Positions 46,584-54,728 of a stretch of DNA of 64,000 nucleotides are shown in pieces; position 1 is the first letter of the stretch, and each line of letters begins with the position of its first letter. Where the stretch lies: contig CP071306.1 in assembly GCA_027563145.1 (NCBI GenBank), forward strand, positions 2,542,001 through 2,606,000, given 5' to 3'. Source of the stretch: Halocatena halophila (GTDB lineage: Archaea; Halobacteriota; Halobacteria; Halobacteriales; Haloarculaceae). A program made the position numbers and the translations under genes. The notes under the pieces are model-generated. The model was given only the letters and a program-made list of their open reading frames with translations, was not told the DNA's origin and ran no database searches.

Positions 46584-46811
46584 ATGACGCACGGTTCGAC
46601 CGTCAATCACGAACTACTCGTCAAGCTAGGATTCTCGGTCGGCGTTGGGCTGTTCGTACTCGGCGCCGCAGGACAGGGGCTGTTGCCAGCGATCACCGGT
46701 CCATTGCCGAGCTGGGAACAGTCGTTGTTGCTTGGAGCCGAAGAAGTCGGGCTCGTTGTCGGCTTTTTCTCGCCATTTGTGTTTGGAATATTGCTCCCGT
46801 TGATCGAGTAG
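46584..46811 (+). CDS. Small two-helix membrane protein
   Basis: A 75-residue protein. MTHGSTVNHELLVKLG precedes two hydrophobic helices. The MTHGS opening recurs in small haloarchaeal proteins, so I set the start at 46584 and not at the upstream 46377. It ends 6 bases before the stop of the convergent GntP gene. Function unknown. Confidence 0.6.
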   Translation: MTHGSTVNHELLVKLGFSVGVGLFVLGAAGQGLLPAITGPLPSWEQSLLLGAEEVGLVVGFFSPFVFGILLPLIE

Positions 46812-46817
46812 CTCCAT

Positions 46818-48203
46818 TCAGGCGAACGGAACGACCGTCGAGAGTGCCAGCACCGATAGCAGACCACTGACGGCGATGATCGTCGTGAGGACGGTCCAGG
46901 TTTTCAGCGTTTCAGCGCCGGTCAGCCCGCCAATCTCCTTGACGAGCCAGAATCCAGAGTCGTTGTACCAGGAGAAGATGTTTCCTCCTGCACCGATCAC
47001 CATCACCAGATACGCTGGGTGGACGCTGAGCTGTCCGACAAGTGGTGCCATAATCCCGGCTGCCGTCAGCATCGCCGCCGTGGCGGATCCCTGTGCGATC
47101 CGGACGACTGCAGCAATGAGCCAGGCAGTCACCAGGAGCCCGATTCCGAGATCGGAGAGTCCGGCTGCGATGTACCCGCCGATACCTGACGCGGCGAGCA
47201 TCGCGCCGAAGGCACCACCCATTGCAGTGATTGCGGCGATGTTTCCGCCGCTTTTCAGTGCTTCTGTCAGCTCATCTTCCCAGGTCGATCGGTCGAGATC
47301 TGCCCATCGAAGATACGTGAACGCTGCCACAACGGCAGCGATCGTCAGGGCGACGTTTTTATCGCCCAGGAATGCGACAATGTCGGCGATCGTCGCCGGG
47401 GGAGAAAGCAGCCCCTCCACGATCGTCGCTGCAGCCACGAGGACCACTGCCAGCACGATTGGCAGCACTGCCTCAAGCAGACCAGGTAACGACTCCAACT
47501 CCCGGTTGGCACGGCGCTCAAGTTCGTCTGTCGACGTACCCATCGTTTCACGGAGCGGAATATCGAGTCGGTCGTTCAGCCAGCGGCCGTACACCAGCCC
47601 ACTGACCATCGCTGTTGGCAGCGCTACTGCGACTCCAATTGCCATTGTCATGCCGATGGAGGCTCCTACCTCACTTGCCACGGCGAGCGGACCCGGCGTT
47701 GGCGGAACGAAAACGTGTGCCGTCGCTGCACCCGCCCCCACCACGACGATATACAGCGTGTAGTTCTTCCCAATACGGGCGCGCATCGATCTGGCGAGCG
47801 GCGCGAGCAGGTAGAACACACTGTCGAAAAACACCGGAATCGCGAGGATAGAACTGCTCGCCCACAGCGCAACGTCGGCGTTGTCGTCGCCCAGCACCGA
47901 GAGGAACGATCGGACGACCCTCTGGGCGGCACCGCTCTCGAGCATCGATTTGCCGATGATTGCTGCCATCAGGATTGGAATTCCGATCCCTTCCATATCC
48001 CCGCCAAAGGCGGCTGCCGTATCGGTCGCTGCATCCGCAAGGGAGATTCCATCGACGAAAACGGCGTTGACGATGCCAACGCCAAAGGCAGCTATCGCGA
48101 GTCCAACGAACGCCGGCAGATCGAGCACCGCGATCAACAGTACCACCAGAATGAGTCCGACCGCGAACGTCACCAACGGACTGTGTACCCCAATCGCCAC
48201 CAT
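46818..48203 (-). CDS. GntP-family permease (gluconate or related organic acid)
   Basis: A 461-residue membrane protein with about twelve helices. LWASSSILAIPVFFDSVFYLLAP and VFVPPTPGPLAVASEVGA closely match GntP signatures. The AT-rich GATAAATTATC palindrome about 20 bases before the ATG may be part of the promoter. Gluconate, fructuronate, D-serine and glycerate are known substrates of relatives; none can be assigned here. Confidence 0.88.
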   Translation of the reverse strand: MVAIGVHSPLVTFAVGLILVVLLIAVLDLPAFVGLAIAAFGVGIVNAVFVDGISLADAATDTAAAFGGDMEGIGIPILMAAIIGKSMLESGAAQRVVRSFLSVLGDDNADVALWASSSILAIPVFFDSVFYLLAPLARSMRARIGKNYTLYIVVVGAGAATAHVFVPPTPGPLAVASEVGASIGMTMAIGVAVALPTAMVSGLVYGRWLNDRLDIPLRETMGTSTDELERRANRELESLPGLLEAVLPIVLAVVLVAAATIVEGLLSPPATIADIVAFLGDKNVALTIAAVVAAFTYLRWADLDRSTWEDELTEALKSGGNIAAITAMGGAFGAMLAASGIGGYIAAGLSDLGIGLLVTAWLIAAVVRIAQGSATAAMLTAAGIMAPLVGQLSVHPAYLVMVIGAGGNIFSWYNDSGFWLVKEIGGLTGAETLKTWTVLTTIIAVSGLLSVLALSTVVPFA

Positions 48204-48319
48204 ATATTAGGTACAGGTTGATAATTTATCACAAAAAGCCTGTCGTTCGTTGATAGTAACACCTATATCGTGATCCAGTGCGATAGCAATAGCAAAACAG
48301 CCGCTTCGATCGCTAACAG

Positions 48320-49186
48320 TCAGTAGAACTCTCTGACGAGATCCATGGCGTCTTCTGGGGGCTTCGAGGGAATCTCGGATAAGTTCTCGGTCAATCCGTG
48401 CGATTCGTTGTACGGAACACTGTCTTCGTCCTTGTAGATCACGCCCTGGTACTCCTTGTCGTTGTCAAGGATGACCTCGGTTGCCTGGTCGTAATCCGTC
48501 GGATCGAACTCATCGTCATCGCCGAGATCGACGAGCGAGTCGCGGAAGTAGTCGTACGTATCAACGTCGTTGAACGTCACGCACGGACTGTAGACGTTGA
48601 CGAACCCGAAGCCGTCGTGTTCGACGGCCTGCTGGACGATCTCTGCGTGGCGCTGGGCATCGGAGGAAAAGGACTGGGCGATGAATGAGCCACCGGCAGC
48701 CAGCGCGAGCGCAAGCGGGTTAACCGGCGACTGCTGTGGTCCCTCAGGTGAGGTCGAGGTCTCGAAATCTTCTCGACTGGTTGGTGAGAACTGCCCTTTG
48801 GTCAGTCCGTAGATCCGGTTGTCCATGACGACGTACGTCATGTCCAGATTCCGGCGAACGGCGTGGATGAAATGCCCCACACCGATCGAGTAGCCGTCGC
48901 CGTCACCGCCGGCGACCATCACTTCCAGATCGGGATTTGCGGCTTTCACGCCGACGCCGACCGGAAGCGCACGCCCGTGGACGCCGTGAAGCGCATACGA
49001 GTGCATGTACGTGCCGATCTTGCCCGAACAGCCGATGCCGGCGACGATGAACGTGTTGTCGGGATCGTTGCCGGTTTCGGCGAGCGCTTTCATCATGCCG
49101 TTCATCGTCCCGAAGTCACCACAGCCGGGACACCAGGTCGGTTGCTTGTCGGATTTGAAATCAGTAAAGCGAACGTCTGAGCTCAT
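48320..49186 (-). CDS. korB: 2-oxoacid:ferredoxin oxidoreductase, beta subunit
   Basis: A 288-residue thiamine-pyrophosphate subunit. WCPGCGDFG and GIGCSGKIG supply iron-sulfur cluster cysteines. AGGDGDGYSIG is the TPP/Mg2+ motif. With the alpha subunit it decarboxylates 2-oxoglutarate (or another 2-oxoacid) to acyl-CoA and reduces ferredoxin. Its ATG overlaps the alpha-subunit stop by 4 bases, so it is the second gene of a two-gene operon. Confidence 0.92.
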   Translation of the reverse strand: MSSDVRFTDFKSDKQPTWCPGCGDFGTMNGMMKALAETGNDPDNTFIVAGIGCSGKIGTYMHSYALHGVHGRALPVGVGVKAANPDLEVMVAGGDGDGYSIGVGHFIHAVRRNLDMTYVVMDNRIYGLTKGQFSPTSREDFETSTSPEGPQQSPVNPLALALAAGGSFIAQSFSSDAQRHAEIVQQAVEHDGFGFVNVYSPCVTFNDVDTYDYFRDSLVDLGDDDEFDPTDYDQATEVILDNDKEYQGVIYKDEDSVPYNESHGLTENLSEIPSKPPEDAMDLVREFY

Positions 49187-50946
49187 GCTGTCACCTCCGT
49201 GCCCGTCGCGAGCACATCTTTGATCTCGGTGGCGAGTTCGTCGGCCTTGAATCGAACGCCGTTGTACTTGTTGATGCGCTCAACACGCGTCAGGGTGTCG
49301 CGTTCGATGAGGTTGGCGAACTGGCCATTGGCGTTACATTCGACCACGATAACGTTCTCTGCGTCCTCGATCTCCTCGGTGAGATCGGCACGCGGGAACA
49401 TGTATGCACACGAGAGGAACCGGACGGAAATTTCCTCCTCATCGAGGAACGAAAGTGCTTCTCGGATCGCTCCCTCGTTCGATCCCCACGAAAGAACGAG
49501 CGTGTCTGCGTCTGCGTCACCGTATTCCGTGTACGTCCACGCTTCGCGATCTTTTGCGGTTTCGACCTTTCGATCCCGTTTGTGGACCTGCTCGAGTCGC
49601 ACCTCGGTGTCTTCGGTCCGGCGTCCGAGCGCGTCGTGTTCGAGCCCGGTCGTCATGTGTGCACCGCCACTCGTTCCGGGGAACGTCCGCGGGCTGACGC
49701 CGTCATCAGTGGCCAGGTGTGGCTGGAACTGTCCTTTCTCGTTCTGATACGCTTCAATATCGTCGGCGTCGACGACGTTGCCACGCTCGATTTCGATCTC
49801 GTCCATGGCAAACTCCTCAGGGGCGAACGTCTGCTCGGTAACGGCGAGTGCGAGGTCGCTCGCCACGTAGACAGGAATCTGGTATTTCTCTGCCAGATTG
49901 AACGCCTCGACGGTCTTGTGGAAACAATCAGCCACCGTCGTCGGCGCGAGCACGAAGCGGGGAATCTCGCCGTGGCCACCGTAGAGGAGCTGATTCAGGT
50001 CGCCTTGCTCCTGTTTGGTCGGCATCCCGGTCGATGGACCCGAACGCATCACATCAACGATCACCAGTGGCGTTTCAGTAGTCGCAACGAGACCGAACGT
50101 CTCGGTCATCAGGTCGATTCCTGGTCCGGAGGTTGCGGTCATCGACCGTGCACCAGCACGAGCAGCGCCCAGGGCGATATTGATCGCGGATAGCTCGTCT
50201 TCGGCCTGGATCACGGTACCGCCGTAGCGCTCGATGCGGCCGGTCAGATACTCCATCACGTTCGTCGCAGGCGTGATCGGGTAGCCGGCGTAGAACCGAC
50301 AGCCGGCCGCCAGCGCGCCCATGCCGATCGCCTCGTCGCCGTTCAGCAGCACGTAGTCGTTGTCAGTCGTCTCCAACTCGAAGCCAAAGTCGTGGTCGTA
50401 GTTCTCTTCGACGTACTCCTGGCCGAGTCGGGCCGCCTCTTTGTTGTTTTCGACGATCGAGCTCCCCTTCGAGCCGAATCGCTTCTCGAGCGATTCGTCA
50501 AGGTTCTCGATGGGGAACTGGGCGACCTCACACGCCACACCGAGCGCCACGACGTTCGCCATGATCGCACCGCCGGCGTCTTCGGCCAGGCTCTTCAACG
50601 GAACGTCGAGACCGATCATTCCGTCGGGAATCTCCAGGTCCTGCATCGTCGTCCGCTCGCCGTCGTAGATGATAACGCTGCCTTCCTGGAGCTCATCCAT
50701 GTTCTCCTCGACCGTCCGTTGTGTCAACGCGATGAGGATGTCGAGTCGGTCGACAACACTTTCGACTTTCTCAACGGACGTTCGTACTTTGTACGCCGTG
50801 TATCCGCCACGAATTCGTGAGGCGAAATCCTTGGAGGTGAATACGTGCCGGCCCGCCCGTGAGAGGGCCTGAGCGAAGATTTTCCCCGTCGAATCGATGC
50901 CATCGCCGGCTTCCCCGCCGATGGCCCAATTGAGATCTTCGTGCAT
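49183..50946 (-). CDS. korA: 2-oxoacid:ferredoxin oxidoreductase, alpha (gamma-alpha fused) subunit
   Basis: A 587-residue subunit in which the gamma domain (about residues 1-190, GGEAGDGIDSTGKIFAQA) is fused ahead of the alpha domain (from about GYPITPATNVMEYL). GARSMTATSGPGIDLMTE is the alpha hallmark. The fusion is the standard haloarchaeal Kor/Por form. The substrate is probably 2-oxoglutarate by family, though pyruvate is hard to exclude. First gene of the operon. Confidence 0.92.
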   Translation of the reverse strand: MHEDLNWAIGGEAGDGIDSTGKIFAQALSRAGRHVFTSKDFASRIRGGYTAYKVRTSVEKVESVVDRLDILIALTQRTVEENMDELQEGSVIIYDGERTTMQDLEIPDGMIGLDVPLKSLAEDAGGAIMANVVALGVACEVAQFPIENLDESLEKRFGSKGSSIVENNKEAARLGQEYVEENYDHDFGFELETTDNDYVLLNGDEAIGMGALAAGCRFYAGYPITPATNVMEYLTGRIERYGGTVIQAEDELSAINIALGAARAGARSMTATSGPGIDLMTETFGLVATTETPLVIVDVMRSGPSTGMPTKQEQGDLNQLLYGGHGEIPRFVLAPTTVADCFHKTVEAFNLAEKYQIPVYVASDLALAVTEQTFAPEEFAMDEIEIERGNVVDADDIEAYQNEKGQFQPHLATDDGVSPRTFPGTSGGAHMTTGLEHDALGRRTEDTEVRLEQVHKRDRKVETAKDREAWTYTEYGDADADTLVLSWGSNEGAIREALSFLDEEEISVRFLSCAYMFPRADLTEEIEDAENVIVVECNANGQFANLIERDTLTRVERINKYNGVRFKADELATEIKDVLATGTEVTA

Positions 50947-51321
50947 ACTGGTTCAAACGTACCTCTCGCCCGTGCAAAAGGCTTCTGAATGCTTAATATC
51001 CACAGTACTCAATGCAACAGAATGTTGTCACACTGTCCAAACGGTGGTAGTCCCTTCTCATGGTGGCGCTCTGTTCTCAGAACCGCTAAATTCGAGTTTT
51101 TTAGCCACGGTTGATTGTTTCACTCATTATAATTATCGCCTTGGCACAATCATTCATATATTATTTCTGAGTATTATCTGTGGGCTGTGTCTCCTGTGGG
51201 AGCTGTGGCCGTATGCACAGTATCCGTGTGGGTGATGTTACTATACGAATTGGCGTATCCGAACTGGGCGGATACGAACCGAGTGCGATGGACCTACGAG
51301 TATGGGCCGACGAAGATGGGT
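50947..51321. promoter_or_regulatory. Divergent intergenic region between korA and the flavin-reductase-like gene
   Basis: About 375 bases with no supported gene. The part next to korA should hold its promoter. A plus-strand frame that stays open from 51187 lacks coding character. A perfect inverted repeat, CGTATCCG (51254-51261) and CGGATACG (51269-51276), sits just after a TTACTATACG element and 46 bases before the downstream ATG, so it may be an operator. Confidence 0.45.
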
Positions 51322-51975
51322 ATGGACGCCACGACAGTGACGGTATCGTCAGTGGAGCCGGTTGGAACCGATGCGATTGCAATCGAACTGACAACGCCAG
51401 CAGAGTTCGAGGCCAATCCGGGCCAGTTCGTGAAGCTGACGGTGACGGTTGACGACGAACCCGTCTCTCGGTTTTACACCATTTCCTCCCCTGCGATCGA
51501 GGAGACGTTCGAGATCACGCTGACGATCGATCCTGCTGGTGAGCTTGGTCCGACGCTCGCCGAACTTTCGGTGGGTGATGAGATTGACGTGGCGGGTCCA
51601 TTCGGCGACGCAGCGTATGCGGGTGAATCCGAAACGCTCGTCCTCGCGGGCGGTCCGGGTGTGGGTCCGGCCGTTGGAATCGCCGAACGAACGATCGATG
51701 ATGGGGGCTCTGCGGCGATTGTCTATCTCGACGACGAGCCGATTCACGAACAGCGCCTGGGTGCGCTTTCGGACGCTGGCGTGTCGGTGTTCGTCGTCAG
51801 CAATGGCGACGCACTGGAGGATGCGATCGATTCTGTCGCAGCCGAACTCGACCCCCAGGTGTTCGTGTATGGCTTTGCGCCGTTTCTTGATCTCGCGACC
51901 GACGGGCTGACTGGAGCCGGTCTCGACGCTGATGGAGCCAAAGTGGAGAGCTTCGGTCCGGCTCCCGAGGAGTGA
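51322..51975 (+). CDS. FAD-binding ferredoxin/NAD(P)H reductase-like protein
   Basis: A 217-residue protein with the FNR fold. VSRFYTISSPA matches the flavin-binding R-x-Y-S/T-x-x-S motif and GPFGDAAYAG the pyrophosphate region. VLAGGPGVGPAVGIA is the nucleotide-binding loop and VYGFAPFLD the closing motif. It lacks a [2Fe-2S] domain. Electron transfer between a flavin and NAD(P)H is the expected role. It lies divergent to korAB, which makes ferredoxin reductant, but a link is only positional. An ATG two codons earlier is an alternative start. Confidence 0.85.
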   Translation: MDATTVTVSSVEPVGTDAIAIELTTPAEFEANPGQFVKLTVTVDDEPVSRFYTISSPAIEETFEITLTIDPAGELGPTLAELSVGDEIDVAGPFGDAAYAGESETLVLAGGPGVGPAVGIAERTIDDGGSAAIVYLDDEPIHEQRLGALSDAGVSVFVVSNGDALEDAIDSVAAELDPQVFVYGFAPFLDLATDGLTGAGLDADGAKVESFGPAPEE

Positions 51976-52004
51976 CTCGGCGATCAACTCAAATAAATTG
52001 TCAA

Positions 52005-52012
52005 TATAATTA
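52005..52012 (+). promoter_or_regulatory. TATA-like box
   Basis: TATAATTA is centred 30 bases upstream of the ATG at 52039, supporting a leaderless small gene there. Confidence 0.4.
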
Positions 52013-52038
52013 ATAGGTTGGAGAAATGAGCAGTGTGC

Positions 52039-52239
52039 ATGTGGCCCTTCACGAGCAGCGCCCGCCCGTCCCGCGGTGGTTTTGTTCCGACGAGTGAGCT
52101 CGACACAGGCGATGGGACGACGGTCGAGCGGGTGGTCGACGAGGAGGCAGGAGTGGTGGTGTACGCAATGTGTGGCGAGGATGGCGGCGGTCTTGCAGCG
52201 TTGCCGATTGATGAGACGGAGCTTGTGGGCGAGCGCTGA
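52039..52239 (+). CDS. Small acidic protein (66 residues), unknown
   Basis: A 66-residue acidic protein with MWPFTSSARPSRGGF at the start and a beta-rich body (ERVVDEEAGVVVYAMCGEDGG). No recognised domain or signal. A TATA box at the leaderless distance supports it. Its stop lies 9 bases before the stop of the convergent zinc protein. Real but unknown is the best reading. Confidence 0.5.
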   Translation: MWPFTSSARPSRGGFVPTSELDTGDGTTVERVVDEEAGVVVYAMCGEDGGGLAALPIDETELVGER

Positions 52240-52248
52240 TTGGATCGG

Positions 52249-52908
52249 TCACTCGCTGTCGAGTTCGATGATGTCATAGAAGAACGTTCTGAGGTGTTCA
52301 ATCCGCGATTCGGTCCAGAAAAAGCCCCCAAAGACGTTTTCAACGTCGTTGAGTCCCGACCATTTCGTCAGTTGAAACGCGAATCGATCCGACGGTGGGG
52401 ATTTCAGCGTCAACCACGCGGCGTTTGCCTGATCTGGACTCGAGAGGCCGATGGTGCCGATCGTTTGCCAGCCTTCGGTTTCGTCGTTGGCATTGGCGCG
52501 TTCGAACAGCCAGAACACGCGTTCGAGCGCTCTCGTGTCGGGTGTTCTCACACAGACTGTTTCTGAGGGCGCATCGTCCATCGTGTTGTGTAAGAGCAGA
52601 CAGTGCGCGCCGGATGGGGCTTTTGCGTATCGCAGATAGCGCTGGCGGCCATCGGTTGGCTTGCTCAACCACGCCGTTCGGATCGTTGCCCAGGAGTCCT
52701 CTGGGTCCTCCGTTTGCTCTCCATCAGCAGCGAGCGTGCAGTGCGTGGTGTCCGTGTGTCGGAAATGGGGGTCGACAGTCGTGTCCATGCGCTCGTGGCC
52801 TTTGATGAGCGTCAGATCAGTCTGGCAGCTGACGCAGGCTATCTGGTCGTCTGCGTCCGCTTCTGTGGCCATGACGAACTCGCCGTCGCGCAGTCCTAGC
52901 TGGACCAT
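52249..52908 (-). CDS. CoiA-like zinc protein, unknown function
   Basis: A 219-residue protein. Its N-terminus reads RDGEFVMATEA, then CVSCQTDLTLIKGHERMD and DPHFRHTDTTHC. This recalls the CoiA-type zinc finger (C-x-x-C, then H-x-x-H/C after a basic stretch) of competence-linked proteins. The rest (WATIRTAWLSKP, RVFWLFERAN) has no motif I recognise. It lies about 240 bases from the CRISPR array but is probably not part of it. The start could be 12 codons later at 52872. Confidence 0.5.
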   Translation of the reverse strand: MVQLGLRDGEFVMATEADADDQIACVSCQTDLTLIKGHERMDTTVDPHFRHTDTTHCTLAADGEQTEDPEDSWATIRTAWLSKPTDGRQRYLRYAKAPSGAHCLLLHNTMDDAPSETVCVRTPDTRALERVFWLFERANANDETEGWQTIGTIGLSSPDQANAAWLTLKSPPSDRFAFQLTKWSGLNDVENVFGGFFWTESRIEHLRTFFYDIIELDSE

Positions 52909-53145
52909 CGGCTCGTCACTCCTGTGTGTCGCTTGTTCATGTGGTTGTGACTATAATTCGTTATGCTATATTATTAAATTTATTCCAATTGTGTGTAAGG
53001 GTGGTGTGATGGAGAGAGATGATTTTGAATTAGCTTCTGGTGGGCGCTTGGTGTCAAGCGAAACGTTTGAGTAGCAGATGCGGTCGGGTGGCTTTTCGTC
53101 GAATTCTGTAGCTCTCTATTAGTGGCGACGTAATTTTATTGGGTG
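52909..53145. other. Intergenic region before the CRISPR array
   Basis: About 240 bases of AT-rich sequence with the CoiA-like gene's likely promoter on its left side. A 21-codon plus-strand frame (53009-53074) is too short to support. Nothing else is seen. Confidence 0.4.
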
Positions 53146-54365
53146 GTCAGTTGTAGTTCGGGGTCCTGCTGTAACCGTATGTCTCTTGGACAGCAAGTTA
53201 TATCGTTGGTCGGCTTCAACCCACCAAGGATCCTTCTGGAATAATTGAGGCAGCTCAATATGGACGAAAGCCGACTGCGCTTCAACCCAACTAAGGTCCT
53301 ACTGTAACACGCCTGAGAACGCCGTGGGAATCCAGGAAATCCTGCTTCAATCCAACTAGGGTCCTGCTGCAACTCCACTACATTGAATCCGATGACTACT
53401 CTCTGTCCGCTTCAACTCCACTAGGGTACTGCTGTAACCTGAGGAACTCCGAGCCGGCTGGGAGCAACTGAATGCTTCAACCCAACTAGGGTACTGCTGT
53501 AACTTCGGGAGCTTTTGACATCACGCGCGGAGTTGTCTTTGCTTCAACCCAACTAGGGTACTGCTGTAACCACTGAGAAGGAAGCCATTAGTCGTCATGG
53601 AACAGGAGCTTCAACCCAACTAGGGTACTGCTGTAACCAATTTGAAGGCCCTGAGGGACGTTGCTGGACGATTTGCTTCAACCCAACTAGGGTACTGCTG
53701 TAACTCCCTCTGCAATGTCGGATCCTTCTTCAGTCAGTCCGCTTCAACCCAACTAGGGTACTGCTGTAACAAGTCCGTCAGATAATCGACCTGCTCACAG
53801 ATATCGCTTCAACCCAACTAGGGTACTGCTGTAACCCACCAGCTCTCCCGAGGGATCAGGGACCGCAAAGCCGCTTCAACCCAACTAGGGTACTGCTGTA
53901 ACGGCCTATGACGGCCATCTCAGTGTGGATGGAACGTTCGCTTCAACCCAACTAGGGTACTGCTGTAACCTGTTGAAACGCCTTTGTTTCCCGTTTCTGT
54001 GGTTGCTTCAACCCAACTAGGGTACTGCTGTAACGCCATCGAGAGGGCTGCATTCCAGATTCGATCTTTTGCTTCAACCCAACTAGGGTACTGCTGTAAC
54101 ACGCGGACATCATGGGCTTCGAGACTGGCGACCGGATGCTTCAACCCAACTAGGGTACTGCTGTAACGCTTCATGCTCGCCAGGCCAGACACGGCGACGA
54201 AGGTGCTTCAACCCAACTAGGGTACTGCTGTAACCCGATAGATCAAACTGGTCCTCCACTTCGACAGCAGCTTCAACCCAACTAGGGTACTGCTGTAACA
54301 TTAGACTATCATCGCATTCTGGGCATTTTGTGGTTGCTTCAACCCAACTAGGGTACTGCTGTAAC
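53146..54365 (-). CRISPR. CRISPR array, 18 repeats with 17 spacers plus one degenerate repeat relic
   Basis: Repeats are 30 bases long, starting GCTTCAACCC and ending CTGCTGTAAC on the plus strand. Read on the minus strand they end TTGGGTTGAAGC, the 3' handle form of haloarchaeal type I-B repeats, so the array is transcribed leftward. Repeats begin at 53213, 53279, 53344, 53409, 53474, 53541, 53608, 53675, 53741, 53806, 53873, 53940, 54005, 54071, 54138, 54205, 54270 and 54336. Spacers are 35-37 bases. The repeats from 53474 rightward are identical, and those at 53213-53438 have mutations. A half-conserved unit at 53146-53175 is a relic. The decayed end is the trailer. Spacer targets were not identified. 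Confidence 0.97.
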
Positions 54366-54467
54366 CATGGCCGATTTACCGACCATATGGCTCCTAGAGG
54401 GTGATTTGTAACAAGTGTTTCCGTCGACCCGCAATTCTGTGTTACCCCCCGGGGGGTCGACGGAACA
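54366..54467 (-). promoter_or_regulatory. CRISPR leader
   Basis: The 102 bases between the last intact repeat and the cas2 stop. The intact repeats adjoin it, so new spacers should enter here. On the minus strand TTACAAAT (54404-54411) could be the TATA box for the pre-crRNA. The inverted repeat at 54419-54465 occupies the cas2-proximal part. Confidence 0.6.
54419..54465. repeat. 12-bp inverted repeat between cas2 and the array leader
   Basis: TTCCGTCGACCC (54419-54430) pairs with GGGTCGACGGAA (54454-54465) across a 23-base loop, and the palindrome CCCCCCGGGGGG (54445-54456) overlaps the right arm. It starts 3 bases downstream of the cas2 stop codon. It could end the cas4-cas1-cas2 transcript, or be a site recognised during spacer integration. 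Confidence 0.75.
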
Positions 54468-54728
54468 TTACGTAAATCGGCAACCAGGTTCGGTTCCGTC
54501 ACCGTAAGTAGTGTGATCGACGAACCCAACCGTATCTGCTTCGAACACAATCACTGCATCATCGTCTTCTAAGGATTGTTCAATATCATGCTTGATATCG
54601 ACCAGCTGTCCCGGTGTGACATCACCATAAAACACAGATTGTTGGATGTGTTCAAGTCGAGTGCGGAGCAGTTTGCGATAGATCCGGGTTCGACCGGCTG
54701 GAACATCATAGACAATCAGTACGAACAT
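54468..54728 (-). CDS. cas2: CRISPR-associated endoribonuclease Cas2
   Basis: An 86-residue subunit of the Cas1-Cas2 spacer integration complex. FVLIVYDVPAGRTRIYRKLL is the ferredoxin-like beta strand with the conserved Asp at residue 8. VFYGDVTPGQL follows in the body. The ATG shares one base with the cas1 stop codon, so the pair is translationally coupled. It is the last gene before the array. Start 54728 is preferred over the GTG two codons earlier. Confidence 0.95.
   Translation of the reverse strand: MFVLIVYDVPAGRTRIYRKLLRTRLEHIQQSVFYGDVTPGQLVDIKHDIEQSLEDDDAVIVFEADTVGFVDHTTYGDGTEPGCRFT

Noticed and set aside
46876-47763. Plus-strand open frame of 295 codons over the GntP gene
   Set aside because: Antisense to twelve membrane helices of a recognisable permease; its translation is Ala/Ser/Thr/Pro-rich with no domain.
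51187-51321. Upstream extension of the flavin-reductase-like gene
   Set aside because: The extra 45 codons do not resemble the family and contain the inverted repeat and promoter-like element.
53009-53074. 21-codon plus-strand frame before the CRISPR array
   Set aside because: Too short and without any domain or conserved context to support it.
53136-54550. Open frames of 80-146 codons across the CRISPR array
   Set aside because: Their translations are repeats of the CRISPR unit with spacers between, so they are artefacts of the array.
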